A DNA stretch of 64,000 nucleotides from RH-AL1 sp964244495 (GTDB lineage: Bacteria > Pseudomonadota > Alphaproteobacteria > Rhizobiales > Beijerinckiaceae): positions 1-64,000 of the forward strand of contig CAXTIU010000016.1 in assembly GCA_964244495.1 (NCBI GenBank). The letters are read 5' to 3'. Below are positions 17,024 to 24,339 of the stretch, piece by piece (position 1 is the first letter of the stretch; each line of letters starts with the position of its first letter). The notes below the pieces were generated by a model. That model was not told where the DNA came from. It did not search any database and worked only from the letters and a program-made list of their open reading frames with translations. A program made the translations under genes and the position numbers.

Positions 17024-17520
17024 TGGCCCTTGGCATCGATGGTTCCGCGCTCCTCCGCGCGATCGCCGATCACCCCGACGCCTTTCCCGCGATCAAAGCA
17101 GATGTCGCCGAGTTCGCCCGCAAAGCCCTGATCAAGCAGATTAAGGACAAGGCGACGACGCTCGACCTATACAGGCGGATCACCGCCGCGAGCGGCGAGC
17201 ATGCTTTGACCATCGTCCTCGACAGTTTCACCGGCATCGAGATCGCCGGACTTGCCAAGAAGATCGACCCGCACGGTCCTCACGCCAAGGCCAAAGGCGA
17301 CGAGGCGACAGCCCGCGCCCACGTGCTCGACATCGCGAAAGGTCGGGCGCAGCCGGCGGATAAAACCGTTAAACCCGAGAAGGCGCCCAAGGCCAAGCCC
17401 GAGAGAACTGCGGCGAAGGCCCCCTCCAAGATCGGGACCGTTCTGGAAAGCAAGGTCCACAGCGGCGCCGCGTCGAAAGCATCCTCACCGAAACCAGCCC
17501 GTTCCAAGAAGGTGTTATAG
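17023..17520 (+). CDS. Small protein with basic, disordered C-terminal tail
   Basis: 165 residues, not recognised. Residues 1-100 are predicted helical (ADVAEFARKALIKQIKDKA; LDLYRRITAASGEHALTIV). Residues 110-165 are rich in K, A, P and S in a histone-H1-like pattern (KPEKAPKAKPERTAAKAP, PKPARSKKVL) and probably bind nucleic acid. The start overlaps the ParA-like stop as TGATG, so it belongs to the same coupled operon. It could be the DNA-binding or adaptor partner of the ATPase. The operon ends about 65 bp before a convergent gene. Confidence 0.65.
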   Translation: MALGIDGSALLRAIADHPDAFPAIKADVAEFARKALIKQIKDKATTLDLYRRITAASGEHALTIVLDSFTGIEIAGLAKKIDPHGPHAKAKGDEATARAHVLDIAKGRAQPADKTVKPEKAPKAKPERTAAKAPSKIGTVLESKVHSGAASKASSPKPARSKKVL

Positions 17521-17585
17521 CGAACCTGGATACGTCCTGGGTCGCTTCAGCGCCGCCGCCAAGGGGCCGGCCGCTTCCGTGCGCG

Positions 17586-18065
17586 TCACGGAGCGTCGAT
17601 CACGCTCACGTGGGCCGCCACGATCTTCCAGCCGTCCTTCATGCGGACCCACGTCTGGCTCTGCCGGCCGACGCGCTTGGGCGCGCTCTCGCGCGTGAAC
17701 AGCGTCATGGCGGTCGCGGTGTCGCGGCCGAAGGTCGTGATGACCGTCCGCGACAAGGTGCGCGACAGGCCGGCCGGGGAGCGTCCCCGGCGGAACGCCC
17801 GGATGGCGTCCATGCCATAGAGGTTCTCGCCGATGCCGTAGCGGATCGTGCGGGGGTCGTCCCAGAAGAAGGCTTCCAGAGCCGCGACGTTGTTGGTGAC
17901 GAGGGCCTCCTCGTAGGCCGCGAAAGCCGCCTCCACCTCCGCCTTCACGTCCGGCAGATCGATCGCCATCGTCGCTCCCCTGTTCGCCGTCTGCGCCGCC
18001 GCCGATCCGACCGCCGGAAGCGCGACCGCCAAGCTCAAACCCAGAACCGCCAGCTTGGACAACAT
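17586..18065 (-). CDS. AtzH/HpxZ-like (DUF3225, NTF2-fold) protein with possible signal peptide
   Basis: The core (AIDLPDVKAEVEAAFAAYEEAL, FFWDDPRTIRYGIGENLYG, RAFRRGR, QSQTWVRMKDGWKIVAAHVS) matches the AtzH-like/HpxZ family of small NTF2-fold proteins linked to oxalurate and amide catabolism. ATG at 18065 adds MLSKLAVLGLSLAVALPAVG, a plausible Sec signal peptide. An internal ATG at 17969 gives the usual family N-terminus and has its own GGGGAG five bases upstream. Both starts have ribosome-binding sites, so secreted and cytosolic forms are possible. No oxalurate genes are nearby. Confidence 0.75.
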   Translation of the reverse strand: MLSKLAVLGLSLAVALPAVGSAAAQTANRGATMAIDLPDVKAEVEAAFAAYEEALVTNNVAALEAFFWDDPRTIRYGIGENLYGMDAIRAFRRGRSPAGLSRTLSRTVITTFGRDTATAMTLFTRESAPKRVGRQSQTWVRMKDGWKIVAAHVSVIDAP

Positions 18066-18511
18066 CTTTTCACTCCCTCGGCATCGAGCGCCCGACCCGA
18101 ACCGTTCGGCGCCGGGCTCGATTATCCCGCCAAGCTCAAGAGGAATCCACAGCATCGGACCGCGTCGCGGGCGCCGTGGAAAGATATCGTCGGTGCGGGG
18201 TCGAGCTGATCCGCGGCTTGCGTCCGTGACAAGCCCGGCGTAAGGTATCGTTACCTTTCATGTTCCGGGCGAGGCCGCGACCGGTGAATCTCAAGACATG
18301 AATCCCGAGGCATGAGTCCTGACGCATGACGCAGCTGACGCAAGATTGTGTGTGTCCGCGAGATTTTCGCGGTCGGGCCGGTGCGGCGGGACGGCGGCCT
18401 TCGCCGGGGGGATTGGCGGCGGACCACGATGACACCTATGCAGGCCGACGCGTCGCATGCCCGGCCTCGGGCGGCTAGACGGGCCGCCATCGCGCCACCG
18501 GAACGAACCCC
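18066..18511. other. 446-bp divergent intergenic region
   Basis: It lies between the HpxZ-like gene (minus) and the MBL-fold gene (plus) and must hold both promoters. It contains a 16-bp palindrome (separate entry) and a short run of related CATGA-containing units around 18297-18331. No convincing gene, RNA or terminator was seen. Confidence 0.5.
18242..18257. promoter_or_regulatory. 16-bp palindrome, possible operator
   Basis: AAGGTA-TCGT-TACCTT is a perfect 6-bp inverted repeat with a 4-base spacer in the divergent intergenic region. The size suits a dimeric repressor, but no regulator gene is adjacent, so its protein is unknown. Confidence 0.35.
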
Positions 18512-19381
18512 ATGTCCCCAGGCCTGTCCCCCTTCCTCGACGCGCTGCGCCTGCCGCCCCACGTTTGCACCAACTGCGGCTGGTGGCAGCGGCACTTCAC
18601 GGTGCCGCCGTCCTGCCCGATGTGCCTCGACGCCCGCCACGTCGTGCCGCGGGACGGCTGGCGCTTCCTCGCGCTGGGGGCGGCGCGCGCGGCGTACCCC
18701 TGCCATTGGGAGGAGCTGGAGCCGGGCGCGTGGCGCTTCTGGAACGAGCCGGTGGAGGGCATCGGGCCGTCCGGCTACCTGCTCCAGACGCCGGCCGGCA
18801 ACGTCATGTTCGAGGGATGCACCGTGTTCAGCGAGGCGGCGCTCGCCCATGTCCGGGCGCTCGGCGGCGTCGCGGTGCTCGGCGCCTCCCACCCGCATTC
18901 CTACGGCGCGCTGTGGCAGGTGCAGGAGGCCTTCGACCCCGAACTGGCGCTCGCCGCCGCCGATTTCGCGTGGTCGTCGGCCCTGCAGGTGACGTGGCCC
19001 TTCGACGAGGACCTCGAACCGCTGCCGGGCATCGCGCTGCGCCGCACCGGCGGCCATTTCGACGGGCACACCGTGCTGCACGACGCGTCGCGTCGCCTGC
19101 TGCTCTGCGGCGACGCCCTCAAGTTCGAGCTGTCACCGGCCGACCGGCGGCAGGCGGTGACGATCTCGGCGCACAAGGCCTTCGTGCGCGCCGTGCCGCT
19201 GACCCCGGTGGAACTCGCCCGCTATCGCGCCGTCTTCTCGGCCCTCGACTTCCGGCAGACGTGGACGCCGTTCGAGCAGGTGCGCAACAGCGGTCGCGCC
19301 GAGGCGCTGGCCCTCATCGACGCCATGCTGGCCGGACGCCCGCACCCCGACGCCGCGCCGCTCGCCGAGCTGCGCGCCTGA
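18512..19381 (+). CDS. Metallo-beta-lactamase-fold protein with N-terminal zinc ribbon
   Basis: 289 residues. An N-terminal C-x2-C...C-x2-C ribbon (CTNCGWW, CPMC) is followed by a beta-lactamase-fold region. ASHPHSYGAL stands where HxHxDH is expected and so is degenerate, GGHFDGHTVLHD supplies later histidines, and LLLCGDALKF supplies the bridging aspartate. It is probably a hydrolase or a related non-catalytic homologue; the substrate cannot be told. ATG at 18512 gives the zinc ribbon at once. It is flanked by a convergent FUSC-like gene. Confidence 0.65.
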   Translation: MSPGLSPFLDALRLPPHVCTNCGWWQRHFTVPPSCPMCLDARHVVPRDGWRFLALGAARAAYPCHWEELEPGAWRFWNEPVEGIGPSGYLLQTPAGNVMFEGCTVFSEAALAHVRALGGVAVLGASHPHSYGALWQVQEAFDPELALAAADFAWSSALQVTWPFDEDLEPLPGIALRRTGGHFDGHTVLHDASRRLLLCGDALKFELSPADRRQAVTISAHKAFVRAVPLTPVELARYRAVFSALDFRQTWTPFEQVRNSGRAEALALIDAMLAGRPHPDAAPLAELRA

Positions 19382-19405
19382 AGGCCGGGACCGTCCGGGG
19401 CGACG

Positions 19406-19894
19406 CTACTTCGCCGCGGTCTCGCCGTCGCGACGGTTCGGCCGGATCACCGCCGCCACGATGATCGCGGCGAGCGTGCCGAGCAGGATCTCGACGACGC
19501 GGTCGAACGGCCGGACGAAGGGCGTGCCGGTGCCGGGCACCAGCAGCACCACCACGAGCGTCACCGCGCTGAGCCGCAGGTAGGGGCGCATCGCGATCAG
19601 CAGCGCCAGCGGCGGCAGCGCGGTCCAGAACATCGGTTCCACCGGCAGGCCGTGCTTGGCGAGTTCCAGGATCGCGAAGCCGACCGCCGCGCCGACCAGC
19701 GTGCCGACGACGCGGTCGCGGCCCGACGACAGCGTGTCGGAGAGCATCGGCTGGGTGACCACGATGGCGGTGATGATCGCCCAGTAGCGCTCCTGCAAGC
19801 CGATGGCCGCCCCGCCGGCGAAGGCGAGCGCGCAGGCCGCCACGAGCCTGGCCGCCTGCCACAGGTTGGCGCGATCGGGAACGAGCTTGGCCAT
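19406..19894 (-). CDS. FUSC/aromatic-acid-exporter-like inner membrane protein
   Basis: 162 residues with about five hydrophobic helices, and the family stretch YWAIITAIVVTQPMLSDTL followed by GRDRVVGTLVGAAVGF, typical of the FUSC (fusaric acid resistance/YccS-like) domain. It is much shorter than full exporters and has only the membrane half, so it may be a minimal version or an uncharacterised membrane protein. It is divergent from cobO with about 100 bp between starts. Confidence 0.7.
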   Translation of the reverse strand: MAKLVPDRANLWQAARLVAACALAFAGGAAIGLQERYWAIITAIVVTQPMLSDTLSSGRDRVVGTLVGAAVGFAILELAKHGLPVEPMFWTALPPLALLIAMRPYLRLSAVTLVVVLLVPGTGTPFVRPFDRVVEILLGTLAAIIVAAVIRPNRRDGETAAK

Positions 19895-19992
19895 GAGGGT
19901 CCGATCGGTGGGGCGACACTGTCGGTCGCCGCTCGGGGATGGTAGAGCGACCGGCGAACGTTTGGGCGGTCGCCGCCGATGCCGGAGTTCCC

Positions 19993-20601
19993 ATGACCGA
20001 TGCCGCCGACCTCCGCCACAAGCGGAAGATGGCCAGCCGCAAGGCCGTGCAGGATGCCGAGGTGGCCTCCAAGACGATCCGAGCCAAGGGGCTGCTGATC
20101 GTCCATAGCGGGCCGGGCAAGGGCAAGACGAGCGCCGCGATGGGGCTGGTGCTGCGCGCGCTCGGTTACGGCTGGCCGGTTGGCATCGTGCAGTTCATCA
20201 AGGGAGCCTGGGACACGGGCGAGAAGCACGCGCTGGCCCGCTTCGACGACCTCGTCGCCTGGCACACCATGGGCGAGGGCTTCACCTGGGAAACGCAGGA
20301 CCGCGCCCGCGACGTCGCCGCCGCCGAGCGCGCCTGGGACAAGGCTTGCGCGCTGATGGACGACCCGGCGATCAGGCTCGTGGTGCTGGACGAACTCAAC
20401 ATCGCCCTGCGCTACGACTACCTCGCCCTCGACGCGGTGGTGGCGCGCCTCGCGGCGCGGCGGGCCGACCTGCACGTCGTCGTGACCGGCCGCAACGCCA
20501 AGCCGGCGCTGATCGAGGCGGCTGACCTCGTGACGGAGATGACGCTCGTCAAGCACCATTTCGCCGCCGGCGTGAAGGCCCAGCAGGGCATCGAGTTCTG
20601 A
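19993..20601 (+). CDS. cobO: Cob(I)yrinic acid a,c-diamide adenosyltransferase
   Basis: About 202 residues. HSGPGKGKTSAAMGLVLRALG is the CobO P-loop, and VVLDELNIALRY, VVTGRNAKPALIEAADLVTEM and HHFAAGVKAQQGIEF are family landmarks. It transfers the 5'-deoxyadenosyl group from ATP to reduced corrinoid. ATG at 19993 matches the family start (MTDAADLRHKRKM). It stands apart from the main cobalamin cluster; no riboswitch was seen upstream. The next gene starts 1 bp after its stop. Confidence 0.95.
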   Translation: MTDAADLRHKRKMASRKAVQDAEVASKTIRAKGLLIVHSGPGKGKTSAAMGLVLRALGYGWPVGIVQFIKGAWDTGEKHALARFDDLVAWHTMGEGFTWETQDRARDVAAAERAWDKACALMDDPAIRLVVLDELNIALRYDYLALDAVVARLAARRADLHVVVTGRNAKPALIEAADLVTEMTLVKHHFAAGVKAQQGIEF

Positions 20602-20602
20602 G

Positions 20603-21568
20603 ATGCGCCCGAGCCGCCGCGCCCTTCTTCAAACCGGCGCGCTCCTCGCCCTCCCGCTCGCGGCGGCGAAGGCCGATAGGCCGGTCGTCGTCGGTTCGAA
20701 GCTCGACGTGGAAGGACCGATCCTGGGCGCGATGATCGCGCTGGCGCTGCGGGCCGCCGGGGTGCCGGTCTCGGAGCGGCAGGCCCTCGGCCCGACCGCC
20801 ATCCTCCGCCGGGCGATCCTTTCCGGCGCGATCGACATCTATCCGGAATACACCGGCAACGCCGCCTTCTTCTTCAACGAGGACGGCGACGCCGCGTGGA
20901 AGGACGCCGCCGCCGGCTACCAGCGGGCGAAGGCGCTCGACCGGGCGGTCAACGATCTCGCGTGGCTCCAGCCGGCACCGGCCGACAACACCTGGGTGAT
21001 CGCGGTTCCCGAGGCGCTGGCGCGGGCGGAAGGCTTGGCCACGCTGGCCGACTTCGCGCGCTGGGCGCGCGGCGCGCCCGGACCGGGAGGGCCGGGTGTG
21101 AGGCTCGCCGCCTCTGCCGAGTTCGTCGAGAGCGCGGCCGGCTTGCCGGCGTTTGAGCAGGTCTACGAATTCCACCTCGAGGCGGCGCAGCTGCTCGTGC
21201 TGTCGGGCGGTGAAACCTCGGCGACGATCAAGGCCGCGTCGGCCGGCATCTCGGGCGTCGACGCGGCCATGGCCTACGCGACGGACGGCGCGCTCGCCGC
21301 CCTGGCGATGCGCGCCCTGGCGGACGAGCGCCACGCCCAACCCGTCTATGCTCCAGCCGCCGTCGTGCGCGGCGCCGTGCTGCGAAACCATCCGGCCATC
21401 GCCGACACGCTGGCGCCGGTCTTCGCCGGCCTCGATCTCGCGACGCTGCGGGCGCTCAACGAGCGCGTCGCGGTCGACGGCGAGGCGGCGGACGCGGTGG
21501 CGCTGAGCTACCTCGACGAGCAACGGCTTCCGCGCGACGCGATCAGGATACGCGCCGCGCCGGGTTGA
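20603..21568 (+). CDS. OsmF/YehZ-type ABC substrate-binding protein
   Basis: 321 residues. An N-terminal SRRALLQTGALLALPLAAA looks like a twin-arginine or Sec signal, giving a periplasmic protein. VVVGSKLDVEGPILGAMIA, DIYPEYTGNAAFF and the later FEFHL-like region resemble OpuAC/OsmF quaternary-amine-binding proteins. No ABC permease or ATPase is adjacent, so it is an orphan here. Starting 1 bp after the cobO stop, it is probably in the same transcript. This could be chance or could mean a ligand linked to corrinoid metabolism. Confidence 0.8.
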   Translation: MRPSRRALLQTGALLALPLAAAKADRPVVVGSKLDVEGPILGAMIALALRAAGVPVSERQALGPTAILRRAILSGAIDIYPEYTGNAAFFFNEDGDAAWKDAAAGYQRAKALDRAVNDLAWLQPAPADNTWVIAVPEALARAEGLATLADFARWARGAPGPGGPGVRLAASAEFVESAAGLPAFEQVYEFHLEAAQLLVLSGGETSATIKAASAGISGVDAAMAYATDGALAALAMRALADERHAQPVYAPAAVVRGAVLRNHPAIADTLAPVFAGLDLATLRALNERVAVDGEAADAVALSYLDEQRLPRDAIRIRAAPG

Positions 21569-21577
21569 CGCGCGCGC

Positions 21578-22015
21578 CTACTCGGCAGCCGGTTTGGCTT
21601 TGGCGCTGGCCTTGGCCTCCTTCTTGGCCGCCTCGCGCGTCGCCTTGGCGGCCGGCGTCTCCAGCCGCTCCGCGATGCGGGCCGACTTGCCGCGACGGTC
21701 GCGGAGGTAATACAGCTTGGCGCGGCGCACCTTGCCGCGACGGATCACCTTGATTGAATCGATGTTGGGCGACACGATCGGGAACACGCGCTCGACGCCT
21801 TCGCCGTAGGAGATCTTGCGGACGGTGAAGCTCTCGTTGATGCCACCGCCGTTGCGGGCGATGCAAACGCCCTCGTAGGCCTGGACGCGGGTGCGCTCGC
21901 CTTCCTTCACCTTCACGTTGACGATCAGCGTGTCGCCGGGCTGGAAATCCGGGGTCGGGCGCAGGGCGTTGAGCTTCGCGACCTGTTCGGCCTCGAGCGT
22001 CTGGATGATGTTCAT
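21578..22015 (-). CDS. rplS: 50S ribosomal protein L19
   Basis: 145 residues. MNIIQTLEAEQ, FQPGDTLIVNVKVKEGERTRVQAYEGV, RKISYGEGVERVFP and KVRRAKLYYLRDRRGKSARI are unmistakable L19. It sits at the 30S-50S interface. The last 25 or so residues are an Ala/Lys tail (KATREAAKKEAKASAKAKPAAE) beyond the usual end of the fold, as seen in several alphaproteobacteria. It converges with the OsmF-like gene with only 9 bp between the stops. trmD, its usual upstream neighbour, is not present. Confidence 0.97.
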   Translation of the reverse strand: MNIIQTLEAEQVAKLNALRPTPDFQPGDTLIVNVKVKEGERTRVQAYEGVCIARNGGGINESFTVRKISYGEGVERVFPIVSPNIDSIKVIRRGKVRRAKLYYLRDRRGKSARIAERLETPAAKATREAAKKEAKASAKAKPAAE

Positions 22016-22163
22016 CGGGGTGTCTTCTCGGCCGTTCCGTCCCTCGAGGGGACGAGCGTTTCGGGACGCTGTTCTGAGTTGGAGCCGGGTCCATACAGGA
22101 GGGCGCCCGCCCTGTCGAGGGGCGCCCGTCGCATCGTGGGAACGAGACCGGTCCGCGAAGGGC

Positions 22164-23045
22164 CTACTTGTTCGCGGCCGGCTTCGAGGCGCCGGTCATC
22201 GGCGCGGCGGCCATCGGCTCGCCGATCGCCGGCACCCTCGCACCACCGGGCGTCCCGACAACGTCGACCGTGTCGTACCGTGTGCTGTCCTGAACCTGTC
22301 GCAGTTGCTGGCTCGCCTCGTAGAACTTGCCGCCGTCGACCAGCGTCGCCGCCTGGTGGACATCGTCGATCGTCTGGTTGAGCGGCACCACGGCCAGCAC
22401 ATAGTCGAGGTCGACCTGCGCCAGCTTCAGCTTCTCCATCGCGCCCTGCCGATCGCCTTTGGCGAGGTTCTCGTTGGCGTCGGCGACGGCGGCCGCCTTG
22501 GCCGGGCTCGCCTTGAAATCCTCGTTGACGCTGATCTCGCCGTCGACCGGCAGCCAAGCCTTCGGCGCGGTGGCAGCCGTGTTCCGGTCGCCGTTCGACG
22601 CTTGACCGTTCTGAGTTTGGCCGTTCTGGGGCTGCGCGGCCGGCATCGCGTTGGCTTGGGGAGGCGGGTTGGTTGCGCTCTGGTCGGTCGCCTTGTTGGC
22701 GTTCGACGGGGCATCCGGCGGCAGCAACGCGCTCTCCGCCTTGACGAAGACGGCATGGTCGGTCTTCGCCTTGCCGAAGGCGGCGTCGGCGGCATGCACG
22801 AACGTCTTGGCGTCGTTGGTGCGCCCGTCGAAGATGGCGAGCCGGGCGAGCGCGACATCCCGGAAGCCCTGCGCGCCGTCCATCGAGAGCCTGCCGGCGT
22901 CCTTGTTCACCGTCTTGTCCCGCGTCGACATCGGCGTGACGTCGTTCGGCGTCTGGTCCGCCGCGAAAGCGTAACCGGCCGTCAGCATGGACGTCGCCGC
23001 GACCGCGATCATCACGGAATGCCTCGTAGACTTTCGCTTGGACAT
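22164..23045 (-). CDS. YfdX-family secreted protein
   Basis: About 293 residues from ATG 23045, which follows GGGAGG at good spacing. It opens MSKRKSTRHSVMIAVAATSM...AFA, a signal peptide, so the protein is periplasmic. The body has the YfdX pattern of two related helical halves: DVALARLAIFDGRTNDAKTF in the first and ANENLAKGDRQGAMEKLKLA in the second. A Q/N/P-rich linker (NPPPQANAMPAAQPQNGQ) separates them. YfdX in enterobacteria is a stress-related chaperone-like protein; its role here is inferred only. Single gene. Confidence 0.78.
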   Translation of the reverse strand: MSKRKSTRHSVMIAVAATSMLTAGYAFAADQTPNDVTPMSTRDKTVNKDAGRLSMDGAQGFRDVALARLAIFDGRTNDAKTFVHAADAAFGKAKTDHAVFVKAESALLPPDAPSNANKATDQSATNPPPQANAMPAAQPQNGQTQNGQASNGDRNTAATAPKAWLPVDGEISVNEDFKASPAKAAAVADANENLAKGDRQGAMEKLKLAQVDLDYVLAVVPLNQTIDDVHQAATLVDGGKFYEASQQLRQVQDSTRYDTVDVVGTPGGARVPAIGEPMAAAPMTGASKPAANK

Positions 23046-23261
23046 GGACTTTCCTCCCTGAAGGCCCCGGGCCGCACCGCGTGGGCGCCGTCGACCTGTC
23101 CGGGGAATGGCGTTGGACGCCGCCCGTTTCATGAATTCGCATCCACTTCATTGCGCATCCGTTAGCCTCGCGAGATCGCCTTCCTCGTCGATCGGCCTGA
23201 CTCGTCGCCAGCGTCGTGCTAACTCGTCGGTAGGCCGGTTCAAGATCATGGTGAGGCGGGG

Positions 23262-24299
23262 ATGCTGGATTTGAAGGAGACGCGGACGGGGCTCGACGCC
23301 TACCTGGCGGTGGCGGTCGCGGCGGACGCCGCGCTCGCGCCGGTGGCGGACACGATCCGCGCCATCGCCGGCGCGGCCGCCGCCGTCGCGACGCAGATCG
23401 CGCTCGGGCCACTGGCGCCGGACGCCATGCCCCAGGGCGGCTCGCGGAACAGCGACGGCGATGTCCAGAAGGCGCTCGACCTGCTGACCGACCGCCTGTT
23501 CACGGAGGCGCTGGCGGGCGCACCCGTCGCCGTCCTGGTTTCCGAGGAGCTGGCGGAGGCGAAGGCGCTGAACGCCGGCGCGCCGCTCGTCGTCGCCATC
23601 GATCCGCTCGACGGCTCGTCCAACATCGACGCGAACGTTTCGATCGGGACGATCTTCTCCATCCTGCCGGCGCTGACGGACGCGGCGAGCGCGGCCGCGC
23701 ACTTCATGCAGCCCGGCCGCGCGCAGCGTGGCGCCGGCTTCGTGGTCTACGGGCCGCAGACCATCTTCGTGCTGTCGATCGGCGGCCCGACGGTCGGCTT
23801 CATCCTCGATCCCCGCGTCGGGCGATTCGAGCAGCTCCCGAAACCCATGACGATCCCGGCCGACAGCCACGAATACGCGATCAACGCCTCGAACTACCGC
23901 CACTGGGACCCGGCGGTCAGGGCCTTCATCGACGATTGCATGCACGGCGAGAACGGCCGCCTGTCGCGCAACCACAACATGCGCTGGATCGCCTCCATGG
24001 TCGCCGACGCCTTCCGCATCTTCACGCGCGGCGGCGTCTTCCTTTATCCCAGCGACCAGCGCAAGGGGTACGGTGCCGGGCGCCTGCGGCTGCTCTACGA
24101 GGTCAGTCCCATCGCCTTCCTCGTCGAGCATGCCGGCGGCAAGGCGACGGACGGCCAGCGACGCATCCTCGACATCACGCCCAGCGAGATCCACCAAAGG
24201 TCGCCGCTCGTCTTCGGGTCGGCGGCGGTCGTCGACACGATCGCGGCGTACCATACCGATCCGAGCCTCGTCGCCGATCGGCCGCCCCGGCCCTCGTAG
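23262..24299 (+). CDS. fbp: Fructose-1,6-bisphosphatase, class I
   Basis: 345 residues with the metal/substrate motif VVAIDPLDGSSNID, GDVQKALDLLTDRLF, and the C-terminal RGGVFLYPSDQRKGYGAGRLRLLYE and GGKATDG signature. It hydrolyses fructose-1,6-bisphosphate to fructose-6-phosphate in gluconeogenesis, or in the Calvin cycle if present; no Calvin-cycle genes are seen nearby. ATG at 23262 has a G-rich ribosome-binding site. The stop codon lies inside a hairpin shared with the convergent gene. Confidence 0.95.
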   Translation: MLDLKETRTGLDAYLAVAVAADAALAPVADTIRAIAGAAAAVATQIALGPLAPDAMPQGGSRNSDGDVQKALDLLTDRLFTEALAGAPVAVLVSEELAEAKALNAGAPLVVAIDPLDGSSNIDANVSIGTIFSILPALTDAASAAAHFMQPGRAQRGAGFVVYGPQTIFVLSIGGPTVGFILDPRVGRFEQLPKPMTIPADSHEYAINASNYRHWDPAVRAFIDDCMHGENGRLSRNHNMRWIASMVADAFRIFTRGGVFLYPSDQRKGYGAGRLRLLYEVSPIAFLVEHAGGKATDGQRRILDITPSEIHQRSPLVFGSAAVVDTIAAYHTDPSLVADRPPRPS

Positions 24300-24339
24300 C
24301 GGGCTCGCCCTGCCGCCGATGGCGGTGCGAGCCTGCTAC
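24296..24339. terminator. Bidirectional hairpin covering both convergent stop codons
   Basis: GTAGCGGGCTCGC (24296-24308) pairs with GCGAGCCTGCTAC (24327-24339) with one mismatch, and the loop is itself a CCGCC/GGCGG hairpin. The 5' arm contains the fbp TAG and the 3' arm contains the complementary TAG of the minus-strand gene. No T-run follows. Confidence 0.65.

Noticed and set aside
16121..17520. ParA-like gene as a plasmid partition locus
   Set aside because: No ParB-like HTH protein and no iterated centromere repeats; neighbours are chromosomal.
18297..18331. Repeated CATGA-containing units as a CRISPR-like array
   Set aside because: Units are short, imperfect and without regular spacers.
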